From an uncultured Aureispira sp. (GTDB lineage: Bacteria > Bacteroidota > Bacteroidia > Chitinophagales > Saprospiraceae): a stretch of DNA of 45,076 nucleotides. The position numbers were made by a program, and so were the translations under genes. Position 1 is the stretch's first letter; every line of letters begins with the position of its first letter. A model generated the notes under the pieces. It saw only the letters and a list, made by a program, of their open reading frames with translations. It was not told the origin of the DNA and searched no databases. Positions 9,101 to 15,656 of the stretch are shown here, piece after piece. The stretch covers positions 1 through 45,076 of the forward strand of contig CALDEP010000008.1 in assembly GCA_937942475.1 (NCBI GenBank). The letters run 5' to 3'.

Positions 9101-9738
9101 AGGCAGCGGGCATTGCTAGAAAAGGCTTAGTATTAAGTTTAATGACGGCTTTAAAGCAGATTTGTAACCATCCTTATCAATATTTAAAGAAAGGCGATTC
9201 TAGTCCAAATTTATCAGGAAAGGCAACTGCTTTGTTTAATTTGTTGGATAATATCAAAGAGAAACAAGAGAAGGTGCTCATTTTCACGCAATACAAGCAA
9301 ACGGGCAATTTGATGGTCAAGTGGATAGAAGATGCTTATGGTCGAACACCGCTTTTTTTGCATGGTGGTAATAGCCGTAAGCAGCGTGATGCTATGGTCG
9401 AAGATTTTCAGAACAACCATCAAGACACTATTTTTATCCTTTCTCTAAAGGCTGGAGGGACAGGGCTAAACCTGACCGCAGCCAATCATGTGATTCATTA
9501 CGATTTGTGGTGGAATCCTGCGGTAGAAGCTCAAGCAACCGATCGGGCGTATAGAATTGGTCAAGAGAAAAATGTCTTGGTGCATCGCTTATTATCAGAA
9601 GGAACCTTGGAGGAAAAAATTGATGCCATGCTAAAGGCTAAAAAGGAATTGGCAAATTTGGCGGTTTCAACAGGAGAAAAATGGCTGGGCGACTTATCGA
9701 ATGACGAATTGCAAAACTTGGTTAAATTGAATAAGTAA
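6193..9738 (+). CDS. SWIM zinc-finger + SNF2/SWI2-family helicase
   Basis: A 1181-residue cytosolic protein. The N-terminal part carries a SWIM zinc finger with C126-x-C128-x6-C135-x-H137 (CSCPDWAVPCKH). A middle region of about 550 residues is poorly characterised. The C-terminal SNF2 ATPase begins near residue 705: the Walker A segment is DDMGLGKT (743-750), the Walker B is the variant DEAQ (838-841, where most helicases have DEAD/DEAH, but DEAQ is common in bacterial SNF2), and motif VI is QATDRAYRIGQ (D1117-Q1124). Bacterial members act on nucleic acid-protein complexes as double-stranded-DNA translocases; HepA/RapA recycles RNA polymerase. The specific target of this SWIM type is not established. 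There are no methylase or restriction genes beside it, so there is no sign of a defence island. All core motifs are intact. Confidence 0.9.
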   Translation: MAKRTQYGQTWWGKQWLNALVNIDYSNRLPRGRTYANKGAVMGFSIASHLIAAKVQGSQRKPYEQDISLQPFTEQEKELIIETVADNMVVLAALLSRQIPKELDQLLQKQGIQLFPSDWRDLNMHCSCPDWAVPCKHLAAVVYLIANEIDKNPFNLFELRGLSLLDELEKRDILSLDNKKETYFKFDNFVPPASMPSYLGKVSLDEFDQLSFSLPQENSNTLFQLLDDITLFYSDSDFKKVLDKLYKTTERSLIKQLNSTKEEADDALHKSLVSSNQIQLILNKEGYCDTIHLFNPKTAQEETLFSVNTKNTPKLIALLESTTWGSLGAYPKEWIAIYAVYCFVKNLVMTHNYMPRLIEVGKKYRIQWIPADISTEVKKAQEALLAFCPDNLLLWKNTKETTSRFTRVEQLRALCDLFIGEWVYAANDDWCSAKRKNDQKVLSCFIRRLPIFFNNIGEQETPSSLQLWLKKFYLKHKRYVPLLRVEEAKKGFSLNLQMEDSQNKEKLPIHWHSFLTKKAYKAHCLDAVQDIQSLVHYLPSLSDLLQKEPKPNLYFSENDFEDVFFRVMPLLQLLGISVLLPKSLRRILFPKLSMSISKNGNETSANFMMVSDMLTFDWRVAIGDQLLTAEEFRALVAQKSGLVKLQNQYVHIDPKELQKLLKQLEASPSLKAQDLMQAALSENYQGASVLVGKKVQETLAKIRQIKEIALPKGLQATLRPYQHSGYSWLYKNAQLGMGAILADDMGLGKTLQVITLLLKFKEEQLLEKKKALIIVPTSLLTNWQKEVEKFAPKLEVAIYHGPKRSIPTTFDLLVTSYGVLRSDAKLLKQRKWYLTVIDEAQHIKNVSTVQTKMVKSIKADNYIAMSGTPVENRLSEYWSIMDFANKGYLGTLSKFNTNFAKPIQQNHDKKRLETFRTITSPFILRRLKSDRSIIQDLPEKIETDYYTSLEKEQAAVYENLVKNTLKDINKAAGIARKGLVLSLMTALKQICNHPYQYLKKGDSSPNLSGKATALFNLLDNIKEKQEKVLIFTQYKQTGNLMVKWIEDAYGRTPLFLHGGNSRKQRDAMVEDFQNNHQDTIFILSLKAGGTGLNLTAANHVIHYDLWWNPAVEAQATDRAYRIGQEKNVLVHRLLSEGTLEEKIDAMLKAKKELANLAVSTGEKWLGDLSNDELQNLVKLNK

Positions 9739-9810
9739 TCTCAAAAGTCCCATATACTGCTATCTAAACCATCCTAAAGAGCTACAAAACTAAATACTTT
9801 TGTTTCAAAT

Positions 9811-9846
9811 AAAGCAACTTAAAATAAATTTAAGTTGCTTTTTTTT
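9811..9846 (+). terminator. Intrinsic terminator of the SNF2 gene
   Basis: A 13-bp stem (9811-9823 with 9829-9841) with a 5-base loop and a T run to 9846, about 75 bases after the stop. Confidence 0.85.
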
Positions 9847-9879
9847 GTCAAAATGGAGCTAAAACGCTATTTATTTCAC

Positions 9880-9930
9880 TTTTAAAACATTTTGTTTTCT
9901 TTTTGTTTTATTTTTAAAACATTTTGTTTT
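9880..9930 (+). promoter_or_regulatory. Tandem operator-like repeats upstream of the glucosaminidase gene
   Basis: Two identical 19-mers TTTTAAAACATTTTGTTTT lie at 9880-9898 and 9912-9930, 32 bases apart (about three helical turns). Each contains the inverted repeat AAAACA-N3-TGTTTT. The second copy extends into a 22-base block (9917-9938) that is 19/22 identical to 32988-33009 before the S24 regulator gene. This is the pattern of a dimeric repressor operator; which protein binds it is inference. Confidence 0.5.
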
Positions 9931-9986
9931 ACATTTACAATATGATAATAAAAAGACATTATAGACAATATAAAAATGCATTCGTT

Positions 9987-10913
9987 ATGATGATAGTAAA
10001 CAAAAACTTACCTGTAGTGGTAAAGCAAGCCGTTGATGACAGTCTACAAAGAATTAAAAACTTAGTAAAGCAACTTTGGCTAAGAGTCGCCTTCTTTGCA
10101 TTAGTAATTCTAGTGTTAACACAAAAAGAATTTAGCTTTCAATTTACAATTGGCAATGGAAGTACTCAACAAGAAGCAAGTATTGTAGAGACGCCAGAAC
10201 AACCGCAAAACCCTAAAAGTACGGCAACACCTTATGCAACTACAGTCGCAAGTAACAAAAATGATAAAGACAAAAAATGGTGGGAAGTTATTCGTGAAGA
10301 GAGTAAAGACATTCGTTCTCAAATGAATTTAGCCAATGCTGCTACTGCTGTAGGAGGTGCCTTAACAGAAGCACAGCAAAAAAAAGCAGCACAGTACTCC
10401 AATCTAGGTTTTGTTCTAAACCCAAACTATGCAAAGAAGCACAATATTGATCCTCAGATTGTCGCCGCAAAAAATAAACTTTGCTATGATTATGTTGCCA
10501 AATATAGTGCTACCGCCAAAGAAGAAGCTGATTTGTTCAACATTCCTGTTAGCATCACACTCGCACAAGCTTTGTTAGAAAGTAATGTTGGAAAAAGCTC
10601 TCTTGCCGCCAAAGAAAACAATCACTTTGGAATCAAATGCCGCAAAAAATGCATTGGTTGCCGTTGTGCAAATTACACGGATGACAGTCGCTATGATATG
10701 TTTAGAATCTTCGATTCTGCCTGGGAAAGTTTCAGAGAACACAGTAAATTATTATCCAATACTCGCTACAAACACTTGTCAAAATTACAACGTACCGATT
10801 ATAAAAACTGGGCAAACGGTCTTCAAGCAGCAGGCTATGCAACGGACAAAAAATATGGCTCCAAATTGATTGCCATTATTGAGGCCTTGAAATTGGATCG
10901 ATTTGATAAATAA
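9987..10913 (+). CDS. Membrane-anchored GH73 glucosaminidase (FlgJ/LytD-like peptidoglycan hydrolase)
   Basis: About 308 residues from the ATG chosen here. A hydrophobic segment near residues 33-50 (LWLRVAFFALVILVL) anchors it, followed by a polar linker. The C-terminal half is the mannosyl-glycoprotein endo-beta-N-acetylglucosaminidase fold (GH73): ITLAQALLESNVGKS carries the catalytic Glu, followed by ENNHFGIKC, WESFREHSKLL and AAGYATDKKYGSKLIAIIE. It should cleave GlcNAc-beta-1,4-MurNAc bonds in the cell wall. A CRKKCIGCRC insert right after HFGIK gives a compact Cys cluster, as in many Bacteroidota homologues. The frame is open upstream to an ATG at 9942 and a TTG at 9924, but those overlap or abut the operator-like repeats, so the 9987 ATG is preferred. 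A YbjN-like gene follows after 30 bases. Confidence 0.85.
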   Translation: MMIVNKNLPVVVKQAVDDSLQRIKNLVKQLWLRVAFFALVILVLTQKEFSFQFTIGNGSTQQEASIVETPEQPQNPKSTATPYATTVASNKNDKDKKWWEVIREESKDIRSQMNLANAATAVGGALTEAQQKKAAQYSNLGFVLNPNYAKKHNIDPQIVAAKNKLCYDYVAKYSATAKEEADLFNIPVSITLAQALLESNVGKSSLAAKENNHFGIKCRKKCIGCRCANYTDDSRYDMFRIFDSAWESFREHSKLLSNTRYKHLSKLQRTDYKNWANGLQAAGYATDKKYGSKLIAIIEALKLDRFDK

Positions 10914-10943
10914 TTTTAAGGAACTACTATAAATTTTTATACC

Positions 10944-11378
10944 ATGATGATCAAAAAAATATCTCGCTATTTTCAAAGAATTGGGATAGACTATATAACA
11001 GATCCAAATCGTCAAGCATTAAGTTTTGATGTAAAAACGCCAGAAGGAGAATGGCAATGTTTAGTTTTAGTAGGAAATAAAACCAAAGATCGTTCGAAAA
11101 AAATGCACAGTGGGGTTGGTCTTTATTCGACCCATCCAATGAAAGTTCCTTTGACGCTTCGCAACCAAATGGCAATTTTTTTGATGTGCTTAAATAGTGA
11201 TCGAGTTTTTGGAAACTTTGAATTAGATCCAGACTCTGGTGATTTACACTTCAAAACCTACATTGATTTTGAAAACCGCTCTTTTTCTGAAAAAACAGTA
11301 GAGCGAAATTTATTAATCAATATATCTATTATGGAGCAACATTTACAAAAAATCACCAAAATGATAAATTGCGCTTAA
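10944..11378 (+). CDS. YbjN-like domain protein
   Basis: A 144-residue cytosolic protein. The pattern WQCLVLVGNK, then the helix LTLRNQMAIFLMCLNSD, then ELDPDSGDLHFKTYIDFE and a final helix resembles the YbjN/type III secretion-chaperone-like fold. In that fold an acidic strand with G-[ED]-L-x-[FL]-[RK]-T is diagnostic. Such proteins are thought to bind or sense other proteins; the role of this one is unknown. It starts 30 bases after the glucosaminidase gene and is probably co-transcribed with it. A weaker hairpin terminator follows. Confidence 0.55.
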   Translation: MMIKKISRYFQRIGIDYITDPNRQALSFDVKTPEGEWQCLVLVGNKTKDRSKKMHSGVGLYSTHPMKVPLTLRNQMAIFLMCLNSDRVFGNFELDPDSGDLHFKTYIDFENRSFSEKTVERNLLINISIMEQHLQKITKMINCA

Positions 11379-11422
11379 AAACCTAAATATCAATTTACTA
11401 CAAATAACAGATCGGCAATTTG

Positions 11423-11461
11423 AAGCCCTTTTACGCTTTTAACATAAGTGTGGAGGGCTTT
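11423..11461 (+). terminator. Probable terminator hairpin
   Basis: AAGCCCT (11423-11429) pairs with AGGGCTT (11454-11460). An inner ACGCTT/AAGTGT stem lies in the loop. The following T-tract is interrupted (TTTCTTATTATTG), so efficiency is uncertain. Confidence 0.5.
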
Positions 11462-11661
11462 CTTATTATTGTTTTCCCTAATACTTCCAACCTTTTGACT
11501 TTCTGAATCGTCTTATAGAAATATTAACAAATGTTATACAAAATAAAATTCCGAAAAAAATTTGACGCCCATGCAACATTTAGCCAAAAGCTTGCGTTTT
11601 CCATATAGTAGCAAATTTTATTTCACACAGTTTATTTTTCAAAAATAAAACGACCCGAAAA

Positions 11662-11901
11662 ATGAAGCATCAAATTACCAAAGAAGATTTAGTTCGTGAG
11701 ATTTATGGAGAGGCTAATTATTTAGAAAAAATGGCGATCCAAAAAGCAAAACATTCTAACTCTCAAATTAAAGAAGATTATAATTCATTGAAAAAAGCAC
11801 AAGAATTATTAGACGCTGTTAATTTACAACCGCCTAGTTTTGTAATCCAAAATATTTTAAACTACAGCAAAAGCTCTGAATTTGAAACAGAGGCTGGATA
11901 A
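11662..11901 (+). CDS. Small hypothetical protein
   Basis: A 79-residue, charged, soluble, mostly helical protein (KEDLVREIYGEANYLEK, a polar middle, then ELLDAVNLQPPSFVIQNILN). There is no signal peptide, membrane helix or cysteine. The last third, LQPPSFVIQNILNYSKS, resembles a short motif seen at the ends of many small Bacteroidota proteins of unknown function. The gene is transcribed alone and ends in a hairpin shared with the convergent gene. It could be a small regulator, but nothing in the sequence shows this. Confidence 0.55.
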   Translation: MKHQITKEDLVREIYGEANYLEKMAIQKAKHSNSQIKEDYNSLKKAQELLDAVNLQPPSFVIQNILNYSKSSEFETEAG

Positions 11902-11962
11902 GACTTACTAAATTACCAAATACGGCTCTCTATAAAGATAGAGATAAATCAAAATCAATCTA

Positions 11963-11999
11963 AAAAAGGCTACTACTCTAAATGAGCAGTAGCCTTTTT
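11963..11999. terminator. Bidirectional terminator
   Basis: A 16-bp stem with one mismatch (11963-11978 with 11984-11999) and a 5-base loop. It has A5 on the left and T5 on the right, so it can act on both strands. It lies between the convergent genes ending at 11901 and 12024. Confidence 0.85.
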
Positions 12000-12023
12000 A
12001 CTTTTAATCGAATGATAATAAAA

Positions 12024-12476
12024 TTAATTATTATACATTTTATCCTTTTTACTCCTTTTATCTTCCTCGTCCATTTTATTAACAATGACTTCTACCTCTT
12101 GGGTCAATTTTTTCAAATCTTCCTTGGTTTGTTCCTCATCAATTTCAACTCCTTCTTTCGACTGTTCTACTTTTTCTTTGATTCGTTTTGTTTCTTGAAC
12201 CAACTGTATGAGTTCTTGTTGATTCTCTTCATTTCCTGCCTCTTCTCTCAATTTGTCTAACAAGGTTCCTAGCTTATCAATGGAATCGTCATAGGTTCCT
12301 TCTTTGAATTTGCCACTTTCGTGCTGAAAGATGTTAAAGATCCCTTGAACCGTTTCTTTAGCATTACCAATAACCTCTTTCCCCATGGCTTGTTCTTGTT
12401 CTGTTCCAAAAAATTGTGTGTAGACAACCCACCCCACAATGAAAAAGAATACAAGACTTATTAACTTACCGATCAT
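12024..12476 (-). CDS. Hypothetical single-pass membrane protein with coiled coil
   Basis: A 150-residue protein. Residues 4-20 (KLISLVFFFIVGWVVYT) form one N-terminal transmembrane or uncleaved signal-anchor helix. The rest is very polar and rich in Glu, Lys and Gln, with heptad-like spacing over about residues 60-135, indicating a coiled coil or long helical rod. It ends in a basic/acidic tail KRSKKDKM. It probably projects into the periplasm from the inner membrane and may be a structural or scaffold protein; no family is recognised. It lies in a minus-strand run but is separated from the upstream gene by 132 bases. Confidence 0.6.
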   Translation of the reverse strand: MIGKLISLVFFFIVGWVVYTQFFGTEQEQAMGKEVIGNAKETVQGIFNIFQHESGKFKEGTYDDSIDKLGTLLDKLREEAGNEENQQELIQLVQETKRIKEKVEQSKEGVEIDEEQTKEDLKKLTQEVEVIVNKMDEEDKRSKKDKMYNN

Positions 12477-12608
12477 AATTACAATTCTTTTTTATTAATT
12501 ATTCAAGTATATTTTGCACTTCTAATACCCCTATCTCTATTTTTATAATAAAATTCTTACTAGAAATTAAGGTAAATTTTCCAGCAATTAAAAAAATTAA
12601 GCAGCAGT

Positions 12609-13391
12609 CTATAAATTACTTTTAGGTTTTCTCTTTCGATTTTTTGCTTTTTTTTGCTTTTTCTTGTTTGGAGCAAATAAGTAATCTCGATCACTATCTG
12701 ACATAAATGGAATCGCAATCGAAATATTAAATCCAAAGTGGCTCATGTCATCTTCTATGGCATTGACAGCAACATTAGGCGTTTGGTTTAATTCTGTTTC
12801 AAAATTACCACTTTGCAAATAAGCGTGTAGTTGATAATAAGGTCGAATTCTTAACAAATAATAATACTTATCTCTTTGAGATTTTTTCAGCAAAAATTTA
12901 ATTTTAATCGCATAATCAATATAAAACTCTGGAGCAATAACATAATTATTTACGGGCGTTTGATAATCTCCTCCAAAAGAATAGCGAATTCGTTGTACCC
13001 CCAAATGCATTGCTGCACCAAAGGTAAAATAGTGTTTTGGAAAGGGCTTAACTCCTGCACGGGCGGTTGCCGACATGTAATTTACCACCACTTCCGCACT
13101 TTCTTTTAATTGATTTGGGTTAGAACTTTTTTGGTTAGACACTAAATTACCAAAACCTAATTCCATTACCGTATACTTACTATACTTTCCTGCGCCAACA
13201 CGATACCCGTGAAAATTATTCATTAAAGGCGCAATACTATGATCTTCTCTTGCATTAAAAGACTCAATCACTGCATTGGAACCTTCCATGGTTATTGCAC
13301 CATAATTATAGCCGCCAAAAATGTAGTATTGACCATAAGTGCTCGGAAGCAAAAAACAACAGGAAATCACTACGATAAAAATACGTATCAT
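12609..13391 (-). CDS. Predicted outer-membrane/secreted protein of unknown function
   Basis: A 260-residue protein with a signal peptide (residues 1-20, IFIVVISCCFLLPSTYGQ). The mature part alternates hydrophobic and polar residues in short strands rich in Tyr, Phe and Gly (YYIFGGYNYGAI, YLLRIRPYYQLHAYLQ, HFGFNISIAIPFM), the pattern of a small outer-membrane beta barrel. It ends in a strongly basic tail (KKKQKKAKNRKRKPK), which is unusual for a barrel. The gene is preceded by a possible TAnnTTTG box about 115 bases upstream. No specific family is recognised; similar proteins are usually annotated as outer-membrane beta-barrel proteins. Confidence 0.6.
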   Translation of the reverse strand: MIRIFIVVISCCFLLPSTYGQYYIFGGYNYGAITMEGSNAVIESFNAREDHSIAPLMNNFHGYRVGAGKYSKYTVMELGFGNLVSNQKSSNPNQLKESAEVVVNYMSATARAGVKPFPKHYFTFGAAMHLGVQRIRYSFGGDYQTPVNNYVIAPEFYIDYAIKIKFLLKKSQRDKYYYLLRIRPYYQLHAYLQSGNFETELNQTPNVAVNAIEDDMSHFGFNISIAIPFMSDSDRDYLFAPNKKKQKKAKNRKRKPKSNL

Positions 13392-13505
13392 TTTAATTAT
13401 ATTTATTGGGGCTAATATTTTTGTTATTATTTATCTCAACCAATTCTTTAATTTGCAAATGCTTCATCCACAAATAACTTGCTTTTTTTCAAAAAACAAG
13501 CTAGG

Positions 13506-13513
13506 CAAATATA
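13506..13513 (-). promoter_or_regulatory. Possible -7 box of the outer-membrane protein gene
   Basis: The minus strand reads TATATTTG, an exact TAnnTTTG. No TTG lies at the usual distance upstream, so support is weak. Confidence 0.3.
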
Positions 13514-13598
13514 CATAATCTAATTCCTTTCTATCCATTTTTTCGTGCAATAAATTGGCTAAAAGCTAATAAAACAAGAACTTAGCCTTCTAAACAGT

Positions 13599-14504
13599 CT
13601 AATTAGCAGTCTCTAATACCGTCTCCATATTCGATATGGCGATTAATACAATGGCGATTATTGATAGTAGAATACCTACCATGTTTAATAAAGACAAGCG
13701 TTCTTTAAAGGCTAAATAACCAACCAAGGCGGCCCCTGTTACGATGGTAATATTACACAGAGAATAAACCACAGAACCATCCATAACTCCTAAAGCATTC
13801 AGCATACAATAAATTGAAAAATAGTTCGGTACACCCAATACAATACCTCCGATGACGCTTTTGAGTGCTATCTTTTTTCTAAAGAATATCAAGCCAAAAA
13901 CACCTACAACTCCAGCACTGGCAAACAAAACAATACATTCAACAGCTGGTTTCATTTCATGCACCGTATGCAAATACTGCAATAAAATTTCAATCATTGC
14001 ACTCATCATAAAAATAGAAATAGGATAAAACACCAACCATTTCGATGATTTAGCTTCTTCTGAGCTAGTATCTATTTGAGTTTCGGTTGTTTTTTTATTT
14101 GGAATATTAATAAACCCAACTGCCAAAAGCGCTAATAGAATGCCTATTATTTTGAATACATCATAAGACTCATTATAATAAACAATCGCAAAAGTCGCTG
14201 AAAGCCCTAAAGACATCCGTTGAGCAACGGAAGTAACCGCCATCCCAAAATGCGTTACTGTTCGACCAACTAAATTAAAGCCCCCCATAAACAAGACGCC
14301 TAATACAAGAATGATTGGCAACCAAGGCTCCGAAAGCATACTCCGCTCAAAGGGTATTTCGCCCAAAGTAAGACAACCTGTGATAACACAAACAAGGTAA
14401 TTAAACACAATCGCTTGATAACGATCGACAGCATAACGATCAAATAATTTAAAAATCACAACAATCGTTATAGAGCAGCAAGCTGCTAAAAGTATATAGA
14501 TCAA
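13599..14504 (-). CDS. EamA/DMT-family transporter
   Basis: A 301-residue integral membrane protein with about ten hydrophobic helices in two halves separated by a polar stretch near residues 128-145 (PNKKTTETQ...EEAKSSK). This is the two-repeat layout of the drug/metabolite transporter superfamily. The first repeat contains FNLVGRTVTHFGMAVTSVAQRMSL and the second GVMDGSVVYSLCNITIVTGAALVGYLAFKERLS, the characteristic end-of-repeat EamA segment with the FKER motif. The substrate cannot be read from sequence; relatives export amino acids or other metabolites. It starts 10 bases after the ribD stop and is probably translated from the same mRNA, which makes a riboflavin-pathway link possible but unproven. 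Confidence 0.8.
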   Translation of the reverse strand: MIYILLAACCSITIVVIFKLFDRYAVDRYQAIVFNYLVCVITGCLTLGEIPFERSMLSEPWLPIILVLGVLFMGGFNLVGRTVTHFGMAVTSVAQRMSLGLSATFAIVYYNESYDVFKIIGILLALLAVGFINIPNKKTTETQIDTSSEEAKSSKWLVFYPISIFMMSAMIEILLQYLHTVHEMKPAVECIVLFASAGVVGVFGLIFFRKKIALKSVIGGIVLGVPNYFSIYCMLNALGVMDGSVVYSLCNITIVTGAALVGYLAFKERLSLLNMVGILLSIIAIVLIAISNMETVLETAN

Positions 14505-14514
14505 GATTATTTTT

Positions 14515-15573
14515 TTAAGATTGGTTTACTGTAAACGTATTCACATAGGTTTTAACCCGATTATTCAGTAATGGTTCTTCTGACTTCAAGTATTCACTGG
14601 ATATTTCTGGAGCAACAACGCCTTGCTTTAAGTTTTCATTACTAGATAAAACCTTTGCTTCATCCCACAAATTGGCGTCTATAAATCCTTGCAACAATTG
14701 TCGACCTCCTTCGACCAAGATAGATTGTATCTTTTGTTCGTGCAAATAAGCTAAGATGGAGGGCAATACATCCGCATCAAAATCCAAGGATACATATCGA
14801 ATCTTATCTATGCTAGACTCTTTTTTTTCTGCTGTAAATACCCAAGTTTCGATAGAGTTATCAAATAAATATAAATCCTCAGGCAAGCGCAATGCTCGAT
14901 CTAACACCAATCGCAAAGGCGTTCTTCCAAAATATAAGCGATTATTCAACTGAGGATTGTCAATTAGTGCCGTATTGGTTCCAACCATAATAGCCGTTTC
15001 TTCGCTTCGCCACTGGTGTACCAAGCGTTTACTCAAAGGATTTGAAATGGCAACCTCTTTAGTTGGATCGCCCATAAATCCATCCTTTGACTGTGCAAAT
15101 TTCAAGAGCACATAAGGGCGCTTTTTTTGTACATTGGTAAAAAATCGTCGCACCACCCAAGCCGCTTCTTTTTCTAAAACGCCAAGCACTACTTCTACCC
15201 CTTCTGCTTGGAGTTTTTGAATACTTTGCCCCGCTACCTTTTCAAATGGATCTTTGCAGGCAATTACAACCCGTGGAATGTTATGTTTCAGAATCAGCTC
15301 TACACAAGGTGGTGTTTTGCCATAATGAAAACAAGGTTCTAAAGTAACATATATAGTAGCCTTGGATAAGAATCCTCGATTTTCTGGCTGAACAGCAGCA
15401 ATCGCATTTACTTCCGCATGTCCTTCGCCACAACGCTCGTGATAGCCTTCCCCTATAATTTTATCTTGATAAACAACCACTGCCCCAACTCTAGGATTGG
15501 GCGCATTATAACCACCAGCTCGATCAGCGAGTTCAATGGCACGTTGCATATATAATTCGTCTTTCTTGTTCAT
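14515..15573 (-). CDS. ribD: Bifunctional riboflavin biosynthesis deaminase/reductase
   Basis: 352 residues. The N-terminal pyrimidine deaminase domain has the zinc site H52-A-E54 and P-C81-x8-C90 (PCFHYGKTPPC), with NAPNPRVGAVVV before it. The C-terminal domain (from about residue 145) is the 5-amino-6-(5-phosphoribosylamino)uracil reductase: YVLLKFAQSKDGF, SNPLSKRLVHQWRSEETAIMVG, and SILVEGGRQLLQGFIDANL. It performs the second and third steps from GTP to riboflavin. The frame extends eight codons further up, but the 15573 ATG (MNKKDELYMQRAIELA) matches the usual start and a promoter box ends only four bases before it. A terminator hairpin of serS overlaps its promoter. The DMT transporter follows after 10 bases. 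Confidence 0.94.
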   Translation of the reverse strand: MNKKDELYMQRAIELADRAGGYNAPNPRVGAVVVYQDKIIGEGYHERCGEGHAEVNAIAAVQPENRGFLSKATIYVTLEPCFHYGKTPPCVELILKHNIPRVVIACKDPFEKVAGQSIQKLQAEGVEVVLGVLEKEAAWVVRRFFTNVQKKRPYVLLKFAQSKDGFMGDPTKEVAISNPLSKRLVHQWRSEETAIMVGTNTALIDNPQLNNRLYFGRTPLRLVLDRALRLPEDLYLFDNSIETWVFTAEKKESSIDKIRYVSLDFDADVLPSILAYLHEQKIQSILVEGGRQLLQGFIDANLWDEAKVLSSNENLKQGVVAPEISSEYLKSEEPLLNNRVKTYVNTFTVNQS

Positions 15574-15577
15574 CCTG

Positions 15578-15608
15578 CAAAAATAGAAAAAGCCCACTTG
15601 AAAATCAA
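15578..15608 (-). promoter_or_regulatory. Leaderless promoter of ribD
   Basis: The minus strand reads TTG (15608-15606), 20 bases, TATTTTTG (15585-15578), four bases, then the ATG at 15573. The predicted transcription start falls on or next to the start codon. Confidence 0.6.
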
Positions 15609-15617
15609 GGGGCTTTT
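15587..15617 (-). terminator. Terminator hairpin of serS overlapping the ribD promoter
   Basis: AAAAGCCC/GGGCTTTT (15588-15595 with 15610-15617) plus CTTGA/TCAAG (15597-15601 with 15605-15609), with a bulged A and a 3-base loop. On the minus strand a T run follows. It begins 40 bases after the serS stop and contains the -33 TTG of ribD. Confidence 0.65.
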
Positions 15618-15656
15618 GTATTTTATTAAGAAGAGATCGAATTAAATTTTTCTTAC

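Noticed and set aside
6193-9738. SNF2 helicase as part of a phage-defence island (DISARM or similar)
   Set aside because: Neighbours are a small membrane protein and a cell-wall hydrolase; no methylase, nuclease or phospholipase-D gene is present, and SWIM+SNF2 proteins are common housekeeping-type genes in Bacteroidota.
15574-15656. FMN riboswitch before ribD
   Set aside because: The gap is 83 bases, filled by the serS terminator and a promoter that abuts the ATG; there is no room for the FMN aptamer.
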